A DNA stretch of 64,000 nucleotides, from contig CALHAX010000039.1 in assembly GCA_937931785.1 (NCBI GenBank), positions 1-64,000 of the forward strand, read 5' to 3'. The stretch comes from an uncultured Hyphomicrobiaceae bacterium (GTDB taxonomy: Bacteria; Pseudomonadota; Alphaproteobacteria; Rhizobiales; CALHAX01). The notes below the pieces were generated by a model that did no database searches, was not told where the DNA came from, and saw nothing but the letters and a program-made list of their open reading frames with translations. Both the position numbers and the translations under genes were made by a program. Positions 28,046 through 36,722 of this stretch are shown one piece after another. Position 1 is the stretch's first letter; the number at the start of each line of letters is the position of its first letter.

Positions 28046-28785
28046 CGGATGCTGAACCGCAGTGGGTGGCTGGACTTGATGGATGCCCGGCGGGTTGGAT
28101 TACGGTTCTTCGCGACGTATCGGGCAGGGCCGCACCGACGTGCACCGTGTTGAAAACGCTGGCGGATATCGACAACCTGCCGCAACGGCCTGCCGTCATT
28201 GCCATCGACATGCCGATCGGCCTGCCGGAGCATGTCGGGCCTGGTGGTCGTGGCTGCGATGTGGCGGCGCGGAAGGTTCTGGGGGCACGGCAGTCTTCGG
28301 TATTTGCTGTGCCTGCACGTGTTGCAGTCATGGAGGAAGATTATTGGCAGGCGTGCGCGCTTGCGGCTGCGAACTCCACGCCGTCACGGAAAGTTTCAAA
28401 GCAGTGTTTTTATTTGTTTCCAAAAATTCGCGAAGTGGATGCATGGATTGGGGAACATGGTCAGGAGCGCATTTACGAGTGCCATCCTGAAGTGGCATTC
28501 TGGGCGATGAACGGTCAGGTGGCGCTCACAGAACCGAAAAAAGTCAAGTCACGACCCTATGGGCCGGGGCTCGCGCTGCGCCGTGACCTGCTTGTTGCCA
28601 ATGGCTACGCACCAGATTTCGTCGCGACCTGTCCGTTCAAGCGCAAGGACGCAACGGAAGATGACTTTCTGGATGCCTGCGCCACAGCATGGAGTGCGGA
28701 GCGTATCCTGAAAGGCCATGCGATGTGTTTTCCTGATACACCCGCAACGGATGATCGCGGCATTCCGATGACCATCTGGGCGTGA
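28042..28785 (+). CDS. DUF429 domain protein (predicted RNase H-like)
   Basis: Soluble protein of 247 residues. The N terminus GLDGCPAGWI is the hallmark of DUF429, with AIDMPIGLPE, GRGCDVAARKVLG and the later ECHPEVAFW motif. The acidic residues of these motifs resemble an RNase H-like metal site, and the family is predicted to be a nuclease, but no function has been shown. It is translationally coupled to pdxY and converges with the tandem-AAA gene, nine bases apart. Confidence 0.85.
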   Translation: MTDAEPQWVAGLDGCPAGWITVLRDVSGRAAPTCTVLKTLADIDNLPQRPAVIAIDMPIGLPEHVGPGGRGCDVAARKVLGARQSSVFAVPARVAVMEEDYWQACALAAANSTPSRKVSKQCFYLFPKIREVDAWIGEHGQERIYECHPEVAFWAMNGQVALTEPKKVKSRPYGPGLALRRDLLVANGYAPDFVATCPFKRKDATEDDFLDACATAWSAERILKGHAMCFPDTPATDDRGIPMTIWA

Positions 28786-28794
28786 TGCGCGTGG

Positions 28795-30852
28795 TTACTG
28801 AAAACCGATCCGGGCGAAGGCGCCTGGTTTGCCGCGATTGATTTCGTTCAGAAGCGCTACGATTTCCTCTGCCTTATCGAGGAAGCCGAGCACGTCCGCC
28901 TGCTTGCGCGCCTGCGCGAAATCGCCTGGTGTCAAGTTGTTGAAGCGCAAGGCTTCAGGCGGCAAATCGGTGAGTCCGAAGAAAACATCATAGGCGAGAC
29001 GTAATGTGTCTGCATCCAGGGTATCGAAACGGATGTGGAACGTGAACCGACGCAGAGATGCCGCGTCGAGTCGGTCCATCAAGTTGGTCGTAAAGCATAC
29101 CGGGAACGGATGGTCTTCCATCCACGTCAACATTTCGTTGACCTGTGTGACTTCCCAAGACCGCATTGCGTCCTTGCGATCGAGCAGGAAGGAATCCGCT
29201 TCGTCGAAGATCAGGAACGAACCGGTTTCGCGGGCCTGCTCGAAGGCCTCCGCAATGCGTTTTTCGGACTCACCGACGTACATGCTCAACAGGTCCGACG
29301 CGCGTTTTTGCACGACTTCAAGACCGAGCAGCCCAGCGAGATGGCGTGCGTAGGCCGATTTACCCGTGCCAGGTGGGCCGGAAAGGCATAGGGAGAATGC
29401 AGGATCTGCGCGCTTCTCCAATTGGTGCGTAAGTGTGGTCAGATCGCGACTGGCGCGCATAAGACGTGGATCAAAATCCGTGGGCGGACGCCAGGAGGTT
29501 GCGCGTGTACCTGAGACAGCGCGGACGATGCCTTGTGCTGCGCGCTCGAAGGCGTCGGCACCGCCACCAGCAAGAGCTGCGGCGCGCAAGGCGTTTTCTA
29601 TCACGGCCGGTGCGGCTGTGACACGTTGCGACAGAGTTTCAACTTCTTCAGGCGTGAGTTTCACACCATGGCGTTTGGCGAGCCGCGCAAGAATGCGTTC
29701 GCGCTGCCGGGCTGGCGGCATCTTCAATTCCACCGCAACGGTCATGCGGCGCAAGAGGGCGCTGTCAATGTCGTGGATGTTGTTGGATGTCCAGAGAATT
29801 GGAACGGGGTTCGTCTCCAGCAGGCGGTTCAGATAAACCTTTGACCCGCCACGCCGAAGCAATTGCCAGGCGACGTCTTCCATTTCGTCAAAAAGCAGTG
29901 CGGTGCGTTTGGAGCCTGCGAGAAGCCGGAGGGAAAATACCAGATCAGCGAGCCTGTCTGTTCGCTTGCCTTCACCGGACGCGCCATAGTGTTCGCCTGC
30001 TCCGTAAATCGTGACGTTGCCGGTCTCGGCAGCGACCTTTGTCAGTTCGGTTTTGCCCGTGCCCGGCTCACCGTAGAGCAGGATGCTGACACCGGATGCG
30101 TGCGTGTCACTTGCACCTTTCAGGACGGCCGAGATCAGTTCGCGATCGGCTTCCACGTGATCATAATCGGAAGCCTTGATCCCGGCGGAGAGTGGCGCAC
30201 CGAGTAGCGCTTGCCGCATGTCTTCAAAGTCAGCGAACTCTCGATCGAGGCAATTGTCGATGCGTGACGGGACGATAAAACGCCCTGAAGAACCGGAAAT
30301 CTCGTCGCCGTCATTGCGGTGTACGAGGCCGGATGCCACAAGCTCACCCATCGGGGACAACAAATCCTCGATGGTCCGTACCGGCGCATTCGTCAGCACG
30401 GACATGACGCGGGTCATGGATCCGCTGGCTTCTGTCAGGCAGTCGCAAAAGTACTGGACGTATTCGTAACGGGTGTAACTGGCCATGAGCTGGACCAGTT
30501 CCGTGGCCTCTGCTGGCAGGTCCAACGCTTCTACAAGCCGCTCGATATTTGTCGCCAACGGCTCCGGACGCTGTGTCTCGGCATCTGCCGCTTTCAGCAT
30601 TTTCAGAACTGCGGCACGGTGGGTCGCCAGGTTGCGTTCAAACCCGGCCGCATCAAACCCGCCCGAATAGATGTTCCCGATGGTTTTGGATAGCTTGTCC
30701 GGGACCGGCAGGTTGAGAAGCTGGGCACGCTCGTTCAGCCAGTAGAGCACATGGCGCATTGTGCGTGTTGGCAAATGCCCGTGCTCGATCACGCGGGCAA
30801 TGTAACGAGCCACGAGGCCACGTTCGATATCTGCTGGTGATCTGCTGGTCAT
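28795..30852 (-). CDS. Tandem AAA+ ATPase
   Basis: Protein of 685 residues with two AAA modules. Walker A1 GEPGTGKT is at 261-268 and Walker B1 LLFDEMED at 319-326. Walker A2 GPPGTGKS is at 492-499 and Walker B2 LIFDEADS at 547-554. Arginine-finger-like LLRRMT and SLRRFTF follow each. The N-terminal 230 residues are helical without a recognised domain. The second module has the pore-like sequence MYVGESEKRIAEAFEQA typical of AAA proteins of the Cdc48/FtsH group. I do not recognise the family. It could be an unfoldase or remodeller, and no protease or partner is adjacent on this strand. Confidence 0.8.
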   Translation of the reverse strand: MTSRSPADIERGLVARYIARVIEHGHLPTRTMRHVLYWLNERAQLLNLPVPDKLSKTIGNIYSGGFDAAGFERNLATHRAAVLKMLKAADAETQRPEPLATNIERLVEALDLPAEATELVQLMASYTRYEYVQYFCDCLTEASGSMTRVMSVLTNAPVRTIEDLLSPMGELVASGLVHRNDGDEISGSSGRFIVPSRIDNCLDREFADFEDMRQALLGAPLSAGIKASDYDHVEADRELISAVLKGASDTHASGVSILLYGEPGTGKTELTKVAAETGNVTIYGAGEHYGASGEGKRTDRLADLVFSLRLLAGSKRTALLFDEMEDVAWQLLRRGGSKVYLNRLLETNPVPILWTSNNIHDIDSALLRRMTVAVELKMPPARQRERILARLAKRHGVKLTPEEVETLSQRVTAAPAVIENALRAAALAGGGADAFERAAQGIVRAVSGTRATSWRPPTDFDPRLMRASRDLTTLTHQLEKRADPAFSLCLSGPPGTGKSAYARHLAGLLGLEVVQKRASDLLSMYVGESEKRIAEAFEQARETGSFLIFDEADSFLLDRKDAMRSWEVTQVNEMLTWMEDHPFPVCFTTNLMDRLDAASLRRFTFHIRFDTLDADTLRLAYDVFFGLTDLPPEALRFNNLTPGDFAQARKQADVLGFLDKAEEIVALLNEINRGKPGAFARIGFQ

Positions 30853-31161
30853 GACCCGTCCGGCTGTGTTCTACGGTTGTTTCGAGACAGCATCACGATC
30901 GTGACAGACCCTGCGTGAGGTTGGTTTTAGACACACAAACGTGAAACGACTGATGGAACACTCAAGAGGATTTACGGTTCTCGTATTAATGACGCTGCCC
31001 AGCCGACACTTTGTTATCTTTCGCACTTATGCTGTTTGTGAGGCAACACGAAGATCACACGGATATGCCGGTTCTGCCCCGGACTCTCCATTGGGCTCAA
31101 AAATGCCTTATTTGAACGACGCTTTGGGGCTGTGAGCGCGACCCGACAAAAGGAACAGTGA
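30853..31161. other. Intergenic region between two divergent genes
   Basis: This 309-base stretch separates the AAA ATPase (-) from the membrane protein gene (+). It contains a 12-base palindrome TCACGATCGTGA at 30893-30904, close to the ATPase start, and an AAGGAA ribosome binding site before 31162. I see no gene and no convincing promoter boxes. An internal plus-strand frame at 30941-31135 has no coding character. Confidence 0.4.
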
Positions 31162-32532
31162 ATGTCTCTGGTTCTGCGAAATGGCTTAACACGCCTGGAA
31201 AGCACGACAAAGGTCACGCTTGCCGTGCTGGCTCTTGCCAGTGGCGTTTACACTTACCTTGGCGTACGCGGATTGCTGGACGGTTCGGCATCGCTCGTTT
31301 TCTTCGGCGCGATTATCTATGCTTCGGCGGTTTCTGTCGGGATTTACGCCTTCTGGTCCTATCTCATGCGGTTTTTGCCACACGTCCGCTTCGCCGCAAG
31401 CCGACGATTGCTTTATGTCGCGATGGCTATTGGCTCAGCGATGATCATTGCAATGTCGTCGTGGCTGAACGCTGCAGCCCTTGCGGGAAGTGCCGCGCTT
31501 GAGCAGCATCTTGCCAACGCCACGGAAGACTATCAACAGAAGCTGGATCGGGCGAACAGCAACGCACTTGCAGCGCAAGGGTTGAAACCGGATATCACGC
31601 TTGCAGCGCAACGATTTGCCAGCCTCGCCCAGCAAGAGCAGCGTTCAGGCGCGCTCACCGGAACGTCGGGTAGTGGCACAGTGGTGCAATTGCTGACGCA
31701 GATGTCTTCGCAGCTCAACAATTTGCTGAAGAACGTTACCGACTCCGAAGTGCAAGTGAAGTCGTTGTTCAATGAGGGACGGAAGAATTTGGCGCAGATG
31801 CGCAAACTTGTTTCAAGCGCCGGACCAATCGCAGGACGTTCCAATGCATTTGCGGAAGAAGTTGTGCAGCTTACGGGGGTGATTGCAGCATTGCAGCAGT
31901 CTTCCGTGGCCCCTGCGGTGAAACGGACCGCAGAGGATCTTGGGCGGTCGTTCATTGCTCCGGCTGCAGATGGTGGCACGGCGGACCTGGTCGAGCGGCA
32001 GAACAAGGTTGTGGCACGTGTCGAGGAAGCTGTGCGTCAGCAGAGTGCTGCACTTGCGGCGGCTGCAGATGATATTCTTGCGAAACCACCTGTCAAACAA
32101 CTTAAGTTCACACCACTCTCTACTGCTGAAGCTGTTCTGCTTTATGCCCGTGATTTCCTTCCGAGTTGGGCGGGGGCGATTTCAATCGATCTGCTTCCTG
32201 CGGTGATGATTTTTATTCTTGTTATCGTGCAAGCTGCCATTCGTCGTGAAGAAGGTGGAGAGCTTGACGAGAACATCATGACGGCGGGTGACATGATCCG
32301 CGCGATGAAGCTGTATCAGGAGATGGGACTGGAGACGACGCAGGCGATTGCCAGCGCGCGCGGTGCCATGAAGGCCGCAGCGACGAACGCATCTGATACC
32401 GATGCAACACGTGGTAACGAGATTGAACGTGACCATCGACGACGTGATGACCGCGATCGTGATGTGCGGGATGAAGAGCCTGATAATGTGACACCGCTGG
32501 CGTCGTCCGCACCCGGCGATCGGTCTGCCTGA
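31162..32532 (+). CDS. Membrane protein with long periplasmic or cytoplasmic helical domain, unknown
   Basis: Protein of 456 residues that I do not recognise. Hydrophobic helices are near 18-36, 44-64 and 83-103, then a long alanine- and glutamine-rich, mostly helical segment (about 110-325) with coiled-coil character. A fourth hydrophobic helix lies near 338-358 (ISIDLLPAVMIFILVIV). The C-terminal 90 residues are charged, with an Arg/Asp-rich stretch RDHRRRDDRDRDVRDEE-like in composition. It is three bases from the next gene, so the two are likely to act together. A ribosome binding site AAGGAA precedes ATG 31162. Confidence 0.75.
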   Translation: MSLVLRNGLTRLESTTKVTLAVLALASGVYTYLGVRGLLDGSASLVFFGAIIYASAVSVGIYAFWSYLMRFLPHVRFAASRRLLYVAMAIGSAMIIAMSSWLNAAALAGSAALEQHLANATEDYQQKLDRANSNALAAQGLKPDITLAAQRFASLAQQEQRSGALTGTSGSGTVVQLLTQMSSQLNNLLKNVTDSEVQVKSLFNEGRKNLAQMRKLVSSAGPIAGRSNAFAEEVVQLTGVIAALQQSSVAPAVKRTAEDLGRSFIAPAADGGTADLVERQNKVVARVEEAVRQQSAALAAAADDILAKPPVKQLKFTPLSTAEAVLLYARDFLPSWAGAISIDLLPAVMIFILVIVQAAIRREEGGELDENIMTAGDMIRAMKLYQEMGLETTQAIASARGAMKAAATNASDTDATRGNEIERDHRRRDDRDRDVRDEEPDNVTPLASSAPGDRSA

Positions 32533-32535
32533 TCG

Positions 32536-33417
32536 ATGCACGACAATCTCGATAGCCCGAACCTGTTCGAGCGGACGATGCATCGCATCCCCGAAGGTGG
32601 CCTGCTGAAATGGCTGTTCCGGGGCCTGTTGGTGACGACGGTTGCGGTTCTGGGGCTTGATTTGAAAAACCTCATGGATGCCGAGCCTGAAGAATGGCCG
32701 GGCGCGGATCGCACCTCTCCCATGACCCTGGAACCGGCCAAACCAAGCGACCACGTTCGTCCTTACCTGCCGCGCACCAGTCCGGTTCGTCGCGGAGGAG
32801 GGACTGTGAAGCTACCCGGATACAAGGATGGTGTGGATCCGAAACTGATGGACCGCAAAATGATCTTCAAGCTTGCGGAGGATGGATCAGCGTCTGCTGT
32901 TGGTCGGATTGAGCAGGGAACCGCAGAGGATTTCGAGCGTTTCGTGCTGGCGAACGAGGATGATCTGAAATCTGTCGCGATTCATTCTCCGGGAGGTTCG
33001 GTGAGTGATGCGATGGCGATTGCGCAACTTATTCGTGACAAGAAGTTGAACACGGATGTTCCGAACAACGGGTATTGCGCCTCTTCGTGTCCGCTTGCCT
33101 ATTCCGGTGGTGTGGAGCGAAAAGCCGGAAAGCGGTCATGGATTGGTGTGCACCAAGTTTACACTGTGCCGTCTGCGATCGGGAGTATCCATGATGGACT
33201 TGAGGAAGCGCAACGGATCAGCGCCGTGTCACAACAGCATCTTGTTGATATGGGGGTCGATCCGATCGTCTGGATTCATGCGATGCGGACGCCGAAGGAA
33301 AAGCTTTATATTTTTACTCCAGAGCAACTGGATGAGTACAAGCTTGCAACCACGGTGACAGGGCTGAAAAAGAAACCAAAGAAGGTTTCGAAATCCAAAA
33401 AGAAGAAGCGATCATAG
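32536..33417 (+). CDS. Membrane-anchored ClpP-fold (SppA/ClpP-like) putative serine protease
   Basis: Protein of 293 residues with one transmembrane helix near 25-43 and a crotonase/ClpP-like domain after about residue 105. It shows SPGGSVSDAM (151-160), the oxyanion-loop glycines of ClpP-type proteases, then CASSCPLAYSGG (181-192), where Ser184 is a candidate nucleophile, and a later His in GVHQVY (His206). The lysine-rich C terminus is unusual. Similar predicted periplasmic proteins (COG3904-like) are known by sequence only. The gene is three bases after the unknown membrane gene, a likely operon. Catalytic activity is inferred from motif positions. Confidence 0.75.
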   Translation: MHDNLDSPNLFERTMHRIPEGGLLKWLFRGLLVTTVAVLGLDLKNLMDAEPEEWPGADRTSPMTLEPAKPSDHVRPYLPRTSPVRRGGGTVKLPGYKDGVDPKLMDRKMIFKLAEDGSASAVGRIEQGTAEDFERFVLANEDDLKSVAIHSPGGSVSDAMAIAQLIRDKKLNTDVPNNGYCASSCPLAYSGGVERKAGKRSWIGVHQVYTVPSAIGSIHDGLEEAQRISAVSQQHLVDMGVDPIVWIHAMRTPKEKLYIFTPEQLDEYKLATTVTGLKKKPKKVSKSKKKKRS

Positions 33418-33442
33418 CCCCTTGGTTATTTTTCTCTTGGAG

Positions 33443-33970
33443 CTATCGGTTTTTTCGTTTGTTCCAGTATACGCTTGTCACCTGGACGAGCGCATCGTGG
33501 CTCGTCTTGAGCTCGGTCGAGGACACTGCGAGTCCATCTGCGCCGAGCGACTGGTTCATTCCGCGCGTTCGCGATGCAATCGCCGTCAATGTCAGGCGAT
33601 TCCAGGTTGCGTCTGGCACACGGAGCACCATAACTTTCTGACCGCCATGCCGCCACGTGGAAATATCTTCGATCTCTTTCCATGCGACGTATTCGGGTGC
33701 GACTCGAATATCGCGAATGCCCTGGGATGTGAGCGTTACAACTGGACCGCGTAGCGTGAAAAGTCGCCAGATGGCAACAACCATGCAGAAGCCAAAAAAG
33801 ATAACCGCGATCAGGCCAATCACTGCGCCAAGCCAGTCCGTAGACGTGATCAGTGCAACTCCAACCACAACAAAGCCGAATGCGCCTGCGATCAGCAATA
33901 ATAGTTTGCCGATCGAGGCGTGGATTTCAACGCGGTCGTTCACGCCAGGGCTATAGCGCGTCTGATTCAA
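33443..33970 (-). CDS. STM3941-like membrane-associated protein
   Basis: Protein of 175 residues with two hydrophobic helices near 21-41 and 48-70, followed by a soluble domain (VVTLTSQGIRD, VAWKEIEDIS). The pattern resembles the STM3941 family, a PH-like fold after a hairpin of helices. The function is unknown. The start at 33970 is TTG and overlaps the second copy of the 91-nt repeat; a GTG nine codons later is an alternative. It converges on the ClpP-fold gene and follows asd. Confidence 0.6.
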   Translation of the reverse strand: MNQTRYSPGVNDRVEIHASIGKLLLLIAGAFGFVVVGVALITSTDWLGAVIGLIAVIFFGFCMVVAIWRLFTLRGPVVTLTSQGIRDIRVAPEYVAWKEIEDISTWRHGGQKVMVLRVPDATWNRLTLTAIASRTRGMNQSLGADGLAVSSTELKTSHDALVQVTSVYWNKRKNR

Positions 33971-34041
33971 ATTGAATCATGACGCGACTGTCCAGGTCGT
34001 TCCACTGGCATCACGGTGTCTCCGTTTAAGTCGAACACACC
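33951..34041 (-). repeat. Dispersed 91-nt repeat, copy 2
   Basis: Reverse complement of this segment aligns without a gap to 22543-22633 (77 of 91 identical). It begins one base after the asd stop codon and runs into the start of the STM3941-like gene. The perfect stretch TTTGAATCAG and the block GATGCCAGTGGAACGAC-like core are shared with copy 1. It contains GATTCAATTTGAATC, a palindrome not intact in copy 1. Confidence 0.8.
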
Positions 34042-35070
34042 TTAGGCCGCCTTCTTCAACAGATTGCGATTGACCAGGGTTTCCGCGATCTGGACCGTGT
34101 TCAGTGCTGCGCCCTTGCGCAGGTTATCGGAGACACACCAAAGCGCGAGGCCATTCTCCACAGTGGCATCCTCGCGAATGCGGGATACGAAGGTTGCGAA
34201 ATCACCGACGCATTCGACCGGCGTGATGTAGCCGCCGTCTTCCTGCTTGTCGATTACCAGAATCCCGGGTGCTTCGCGGAGAATATCGCGTGCTTCGTCT
34301 GGTGAAATCGGGTTTTCAAACTCGATGTTCACAGCTTCGGCGTGACCGACGAAAACGGGTACACGCACGCAGGTCGCGGAGAGCTTGATTTTCGGATCAA
34401 GGATCTTTTTTGTCTCCACCATCATTTTCCATTCCTCTTTCGTGTATCCGTCTTCCATGAAGACATCGATATGAGGAATGCAGTTGAAGGCGATTTGCTT
34501 GGTGAATTTCTGTGGTTCGATCTCAGCGCCGGGAACATATTTTCCCTTCGTCTGATTGAACAGCTCGTCCATGCCGTCCTTACCAGCACCCGAAACGGAC
34601 TGATAGGTTGAGACGACAACACGCGTGATGGTGGCATGGTCGTGCAATGGCTTCAGCGCGACCATGAGTTGTGCGGTCGAGCAGTTCGGGTTGGCGATGA
34701 TATTCTTCTTTGTGTAACCGGCAACGGCATCGGCGTTCACTTCCGGCACAATCAACGGTACGTCCATGTCGTAGCGGAACGCGGATGAATTATCGATGAC
34801 GATGCAACCTGTTGCTGCGATCTTCGGTGCCCACTCCTTGGAGATGTCGCCACCGGCAGACATCAGCGCAAAATCGCACTGGGAGAAGTCAAACTGCTCA
34901 AGATCTTCGCATTTCAGCTCGATGTCGCCAAAGGACACCTTGCGACCGATTGATCGGCGCGATGCAATTGCGAAAACCTGTTTCACAGGAAACAGGCGCT
35001 CCTCGAGGATACTCAGCATTTCCTGGCCCACATTGCCTGTGGCACCCACAACCGCAACGTTGTAGCTCAT
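34042..35070 (-). CDS. asd: Aspartate-semialdehyde dehydrogenase
   Basis: Reduces aspartyl phosphate to aspartate semialdehyde, the branch point to lysine/diaminopimelate, threonine and methionine. It has 342 residues from ATG 35070; a longer frame to 35142 has no family similarity. Motifs are VAVVGATGNVGQEML (nucleotide binding), ANPNCSTAQLMVAL with the catalytic cysteine, and VSGAGKDGMDEL. The downstream flank is the 91-nt repeat. It reads in the same direction as the small membrane gene upstream. Confidence 0.95.
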   Translation of the reverse strand: MSYNVAVVGATGNVGQEMLSILEERLFPVKQVFAIASRRSIGRKVSFGDIELKCEDLEQFDFSQCDFALMSAGGDISKEWAPKIAATGCIVIDNSSAFRYDMDVPLIVPEVNADAVAGYTKKNIIANPNCSTAQLMVALKPLHDHATITRVVVSTYQSVSGAGKDGMDELFNQTKGKYVPGAEIEPQKFTKQIAFNCIPHIDVFMEDGYTKEEWKMMVETKKILDPKIKLSATCVRVPVFVGHAEAVNIEFENPISPDEARDILREAPGILVIDKQEDGGYITPVECVGDFATFVSRIREDATVENGLALWCVSDNLRKGAALNTVQIAETLVNRNLLKKAA

Positions 35071-35215
35071 GATCTTTCGTCCCTGTTTGTTGGCTGACCC
35101 ACTGGCACGTGGATTGCGCTCTCGTCGATCATTAGAACGCACAGACCCAGATGGCCGCAGCCTTGTGTTCGTCGTATATGAATTTGTCTGCTGAATACGG
35201 CATTCGTCCGAAAAA

Positions 35216-35590
35216 TCAAAGCTGTAGTAGTGGCTTGGTCATGAAAACGTCAAATCCAAGGACGTCCCTCGCAAAGGCATGAACGTTTTCGGTGCCGATC
35301 ATAAGGCTGGCAATGGCGACAAATACGGCGGCGGCGATGACTGCCTTGGGAAACAGGCTGTTGAGACTGGCAATTCGGGCATGGTCGGGATCAACCCCTG
35401 GTGCAGCATTCACATCCGAAGGTGTGATTGCTGTTCGCATGAGAGCGATGCCGAACAGTATGCCGCACAAACCGACGAAAGCGATTGTGTGATCAATGCC
35501 GACGAACAGCATGAATGCGATCATGGCAAGCACTTCGAGTACAGCACCAAGGATCAGGCCCGTGGGTTTGACGGACGTGGAGGATGTCAT
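35216..35590 (-). CDS. Small membrane protein, unknown
   Basis: Protein of 124 residues with three hydrophobic segments, near 11-30, 35-52 and 83-101. No family recognised. It lies 145 bases before asd and 21 bases after the DUF4174 gene on the same strand. Normal base composition for the region; the call as a gene rests on its membrane-protein pattern and tight spacing. Confidence 0.5.
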   Translation of the reverse strand: MTSSTSVKPTGLILGAVLEVLAMIAFMLFVGIDHTIAFVGLCGILFGIALMRTAITPSDVNAAPGVDPDHARIASLNSLFPKAVIAAAVFVAIASLMIGTENVHAFARDVLGFDVFMTKPLLQL

Positions 35591-35611
35591 AGCGTTAACT
35601 TCCGAGGTGTT

Positions 35612-36079
35612 TCAGGAGCTTGACTTCTTTTTGCGGCGCATTTCCTGACGGCGCATGGGCATTTGGTCGATCTGGTGGAACAGAGTTTCCATCGCGACAG
35701 GCTGGCCAGATCTACGTTTTATGCCTGTGTCCTTGCCAACCAGCAAGACCGCGAATTCTTTTCCAGATACGCTGTACTGGCGACGTAATGCAGCCGCGGA
35801 CTGTTGAGGAGCTGCACCGTAACGTGCTGAAACGTTCTCTCCGACGACGAAGATGACGATCATGTTTCGGTCGCGCAAAGAAGCGCCGCGACCTCCAAGC
35901 AGCTTTTGCTGACGCTTGAACGCGGCATGATCACGATGGGGGGCAAACACGAGCAGTGGCCTGTTTTTCCACCGATACGAGCGCATAGAGGCCAAGACGG
36001 GCATCGGGATCGTTGTGGCGATCAGACTGGCGGCGATGCCGGTCAGGATTTGCCGTCGCGGGATGAGGGCACTGGTCAT
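35612..36079 (-). CDS. DUF4174 domain protein, exported
   Basis: Protein of 155 residues from ATG 36079. It has an N-terminal signal with a twin-arginine-like start (PRRQILTGIAASLIA) and a possible cleavage site after VLA. The mature part shows the DUF4174 pattern: YRWKNRPLLVFAP, VLLVGKDTGIKRRSG, and the C-terminal IDQMPMRRQEM. The family is predicted to be periplasmic with a thioredoxin-like fold; function unknown. A frame to 36130 would overlap the next gene and is less likely. Confidence 0.8.
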   Translation of the reverse strand: MTSALIPRRQILTGIAASLIATTIPMPVLASMRSYRWKNRPLLVFAPHRDHAAFKRQQKLLGGRGASLRDRNMIVIFVVGENVSARYGAAPQQSAAALRRQYSVSGKEFAVLLVGKDTGIKRRSGQPVAMETLFHQIDQMPMRRQEMRRKKKSSS

Positions 36080-36120
36080 ATCTGTTCTTTCAAGCCCGGG
36101 CGTTGCTCTTCGATGTTTGC

Positions 36121-36540
36121 TCAACCGCAACTGTGTTGATCGTATTTATCGCAGGCCCACTCGGCACCACCATTACATTTTTTCTGCCAGCGTTTGCACT
36201 GATAGCTCTCTTCGTTCCGGCCTTCGCTATCGTCTCCATCCAGATCGTTCAGATAGCCGACGTTGGTCCAGCCTGTTGTGCCCTTGTACCTGACAAGACA
36301 CCAGTTTCCCTGGCATCCACCCGCACGCAGCACACCACAGGCCTTGGCGGGAATGCCGCGTCGCTTGGCGAAGTTGGTGCTGGGTCCCTTGCGAATCCAG
36401 AGGACATCCCAGCTTTTGACGCGGGAGTTGACGCAAAGCGCGTGGGCGTCCGCGGTCGGTAAAACGGTGGCCGCCATCATCACTGTTGCGAACACCGTGG
36501 GCAGGATACTTGTCAATGAAAAGGACGCCATTCTCTGCAT
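36121..36540 (-). CDS. Secreted SH3-like domain protein
   Basis: Protein of 139 residues with a signal peptide (hydrophobic 8-32, cleavage near ADA-HA). A bacterial SH3-like domain follows (WDVLWIRKGPSTNFAK, GTTGWTNVGYL). Its C terminus holds several cysteines (CKRWQKKC, CDKY, HSCG) that probably form disulfides. Such SH3 modules usually bind cell-wall material; this is an inference from the family. GGAG lies six bases before ATG 36540. It is divergent from the M15 peptidase gene, which may be a functional partner. Confidence 0.75.
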   Translation of the reverse strand: MQRMASFSLTSILPTVFATVMMAATVLPTADAHALCVNSRVKSWDVLWIRKGPSTNFAKRRGIPAKACGVLRAGGCQGNWCLVRYKGTTGWTNVGYLNDLDGDDSEGRNEESYQCKRWQKKCNGGAEWACDKYDQHSCG

Positions 36541-36722
36541 CTGTGTCTCCGCCTCGCTTTTTCGTCGTCGTCAAGCGTTTTCATCGTAGACGGGATAAAG
36601 ACTTTTTGCCAAGTCGTTGGTCTTATTTTTGTCGTGACGAGGTTATCTCTGGATGGCTGAGACGCGGTGTGATTGACGTGACCGACGTTTCCCTGATCTC
36701 ACATTTTCCGGAGTGATGCGCT

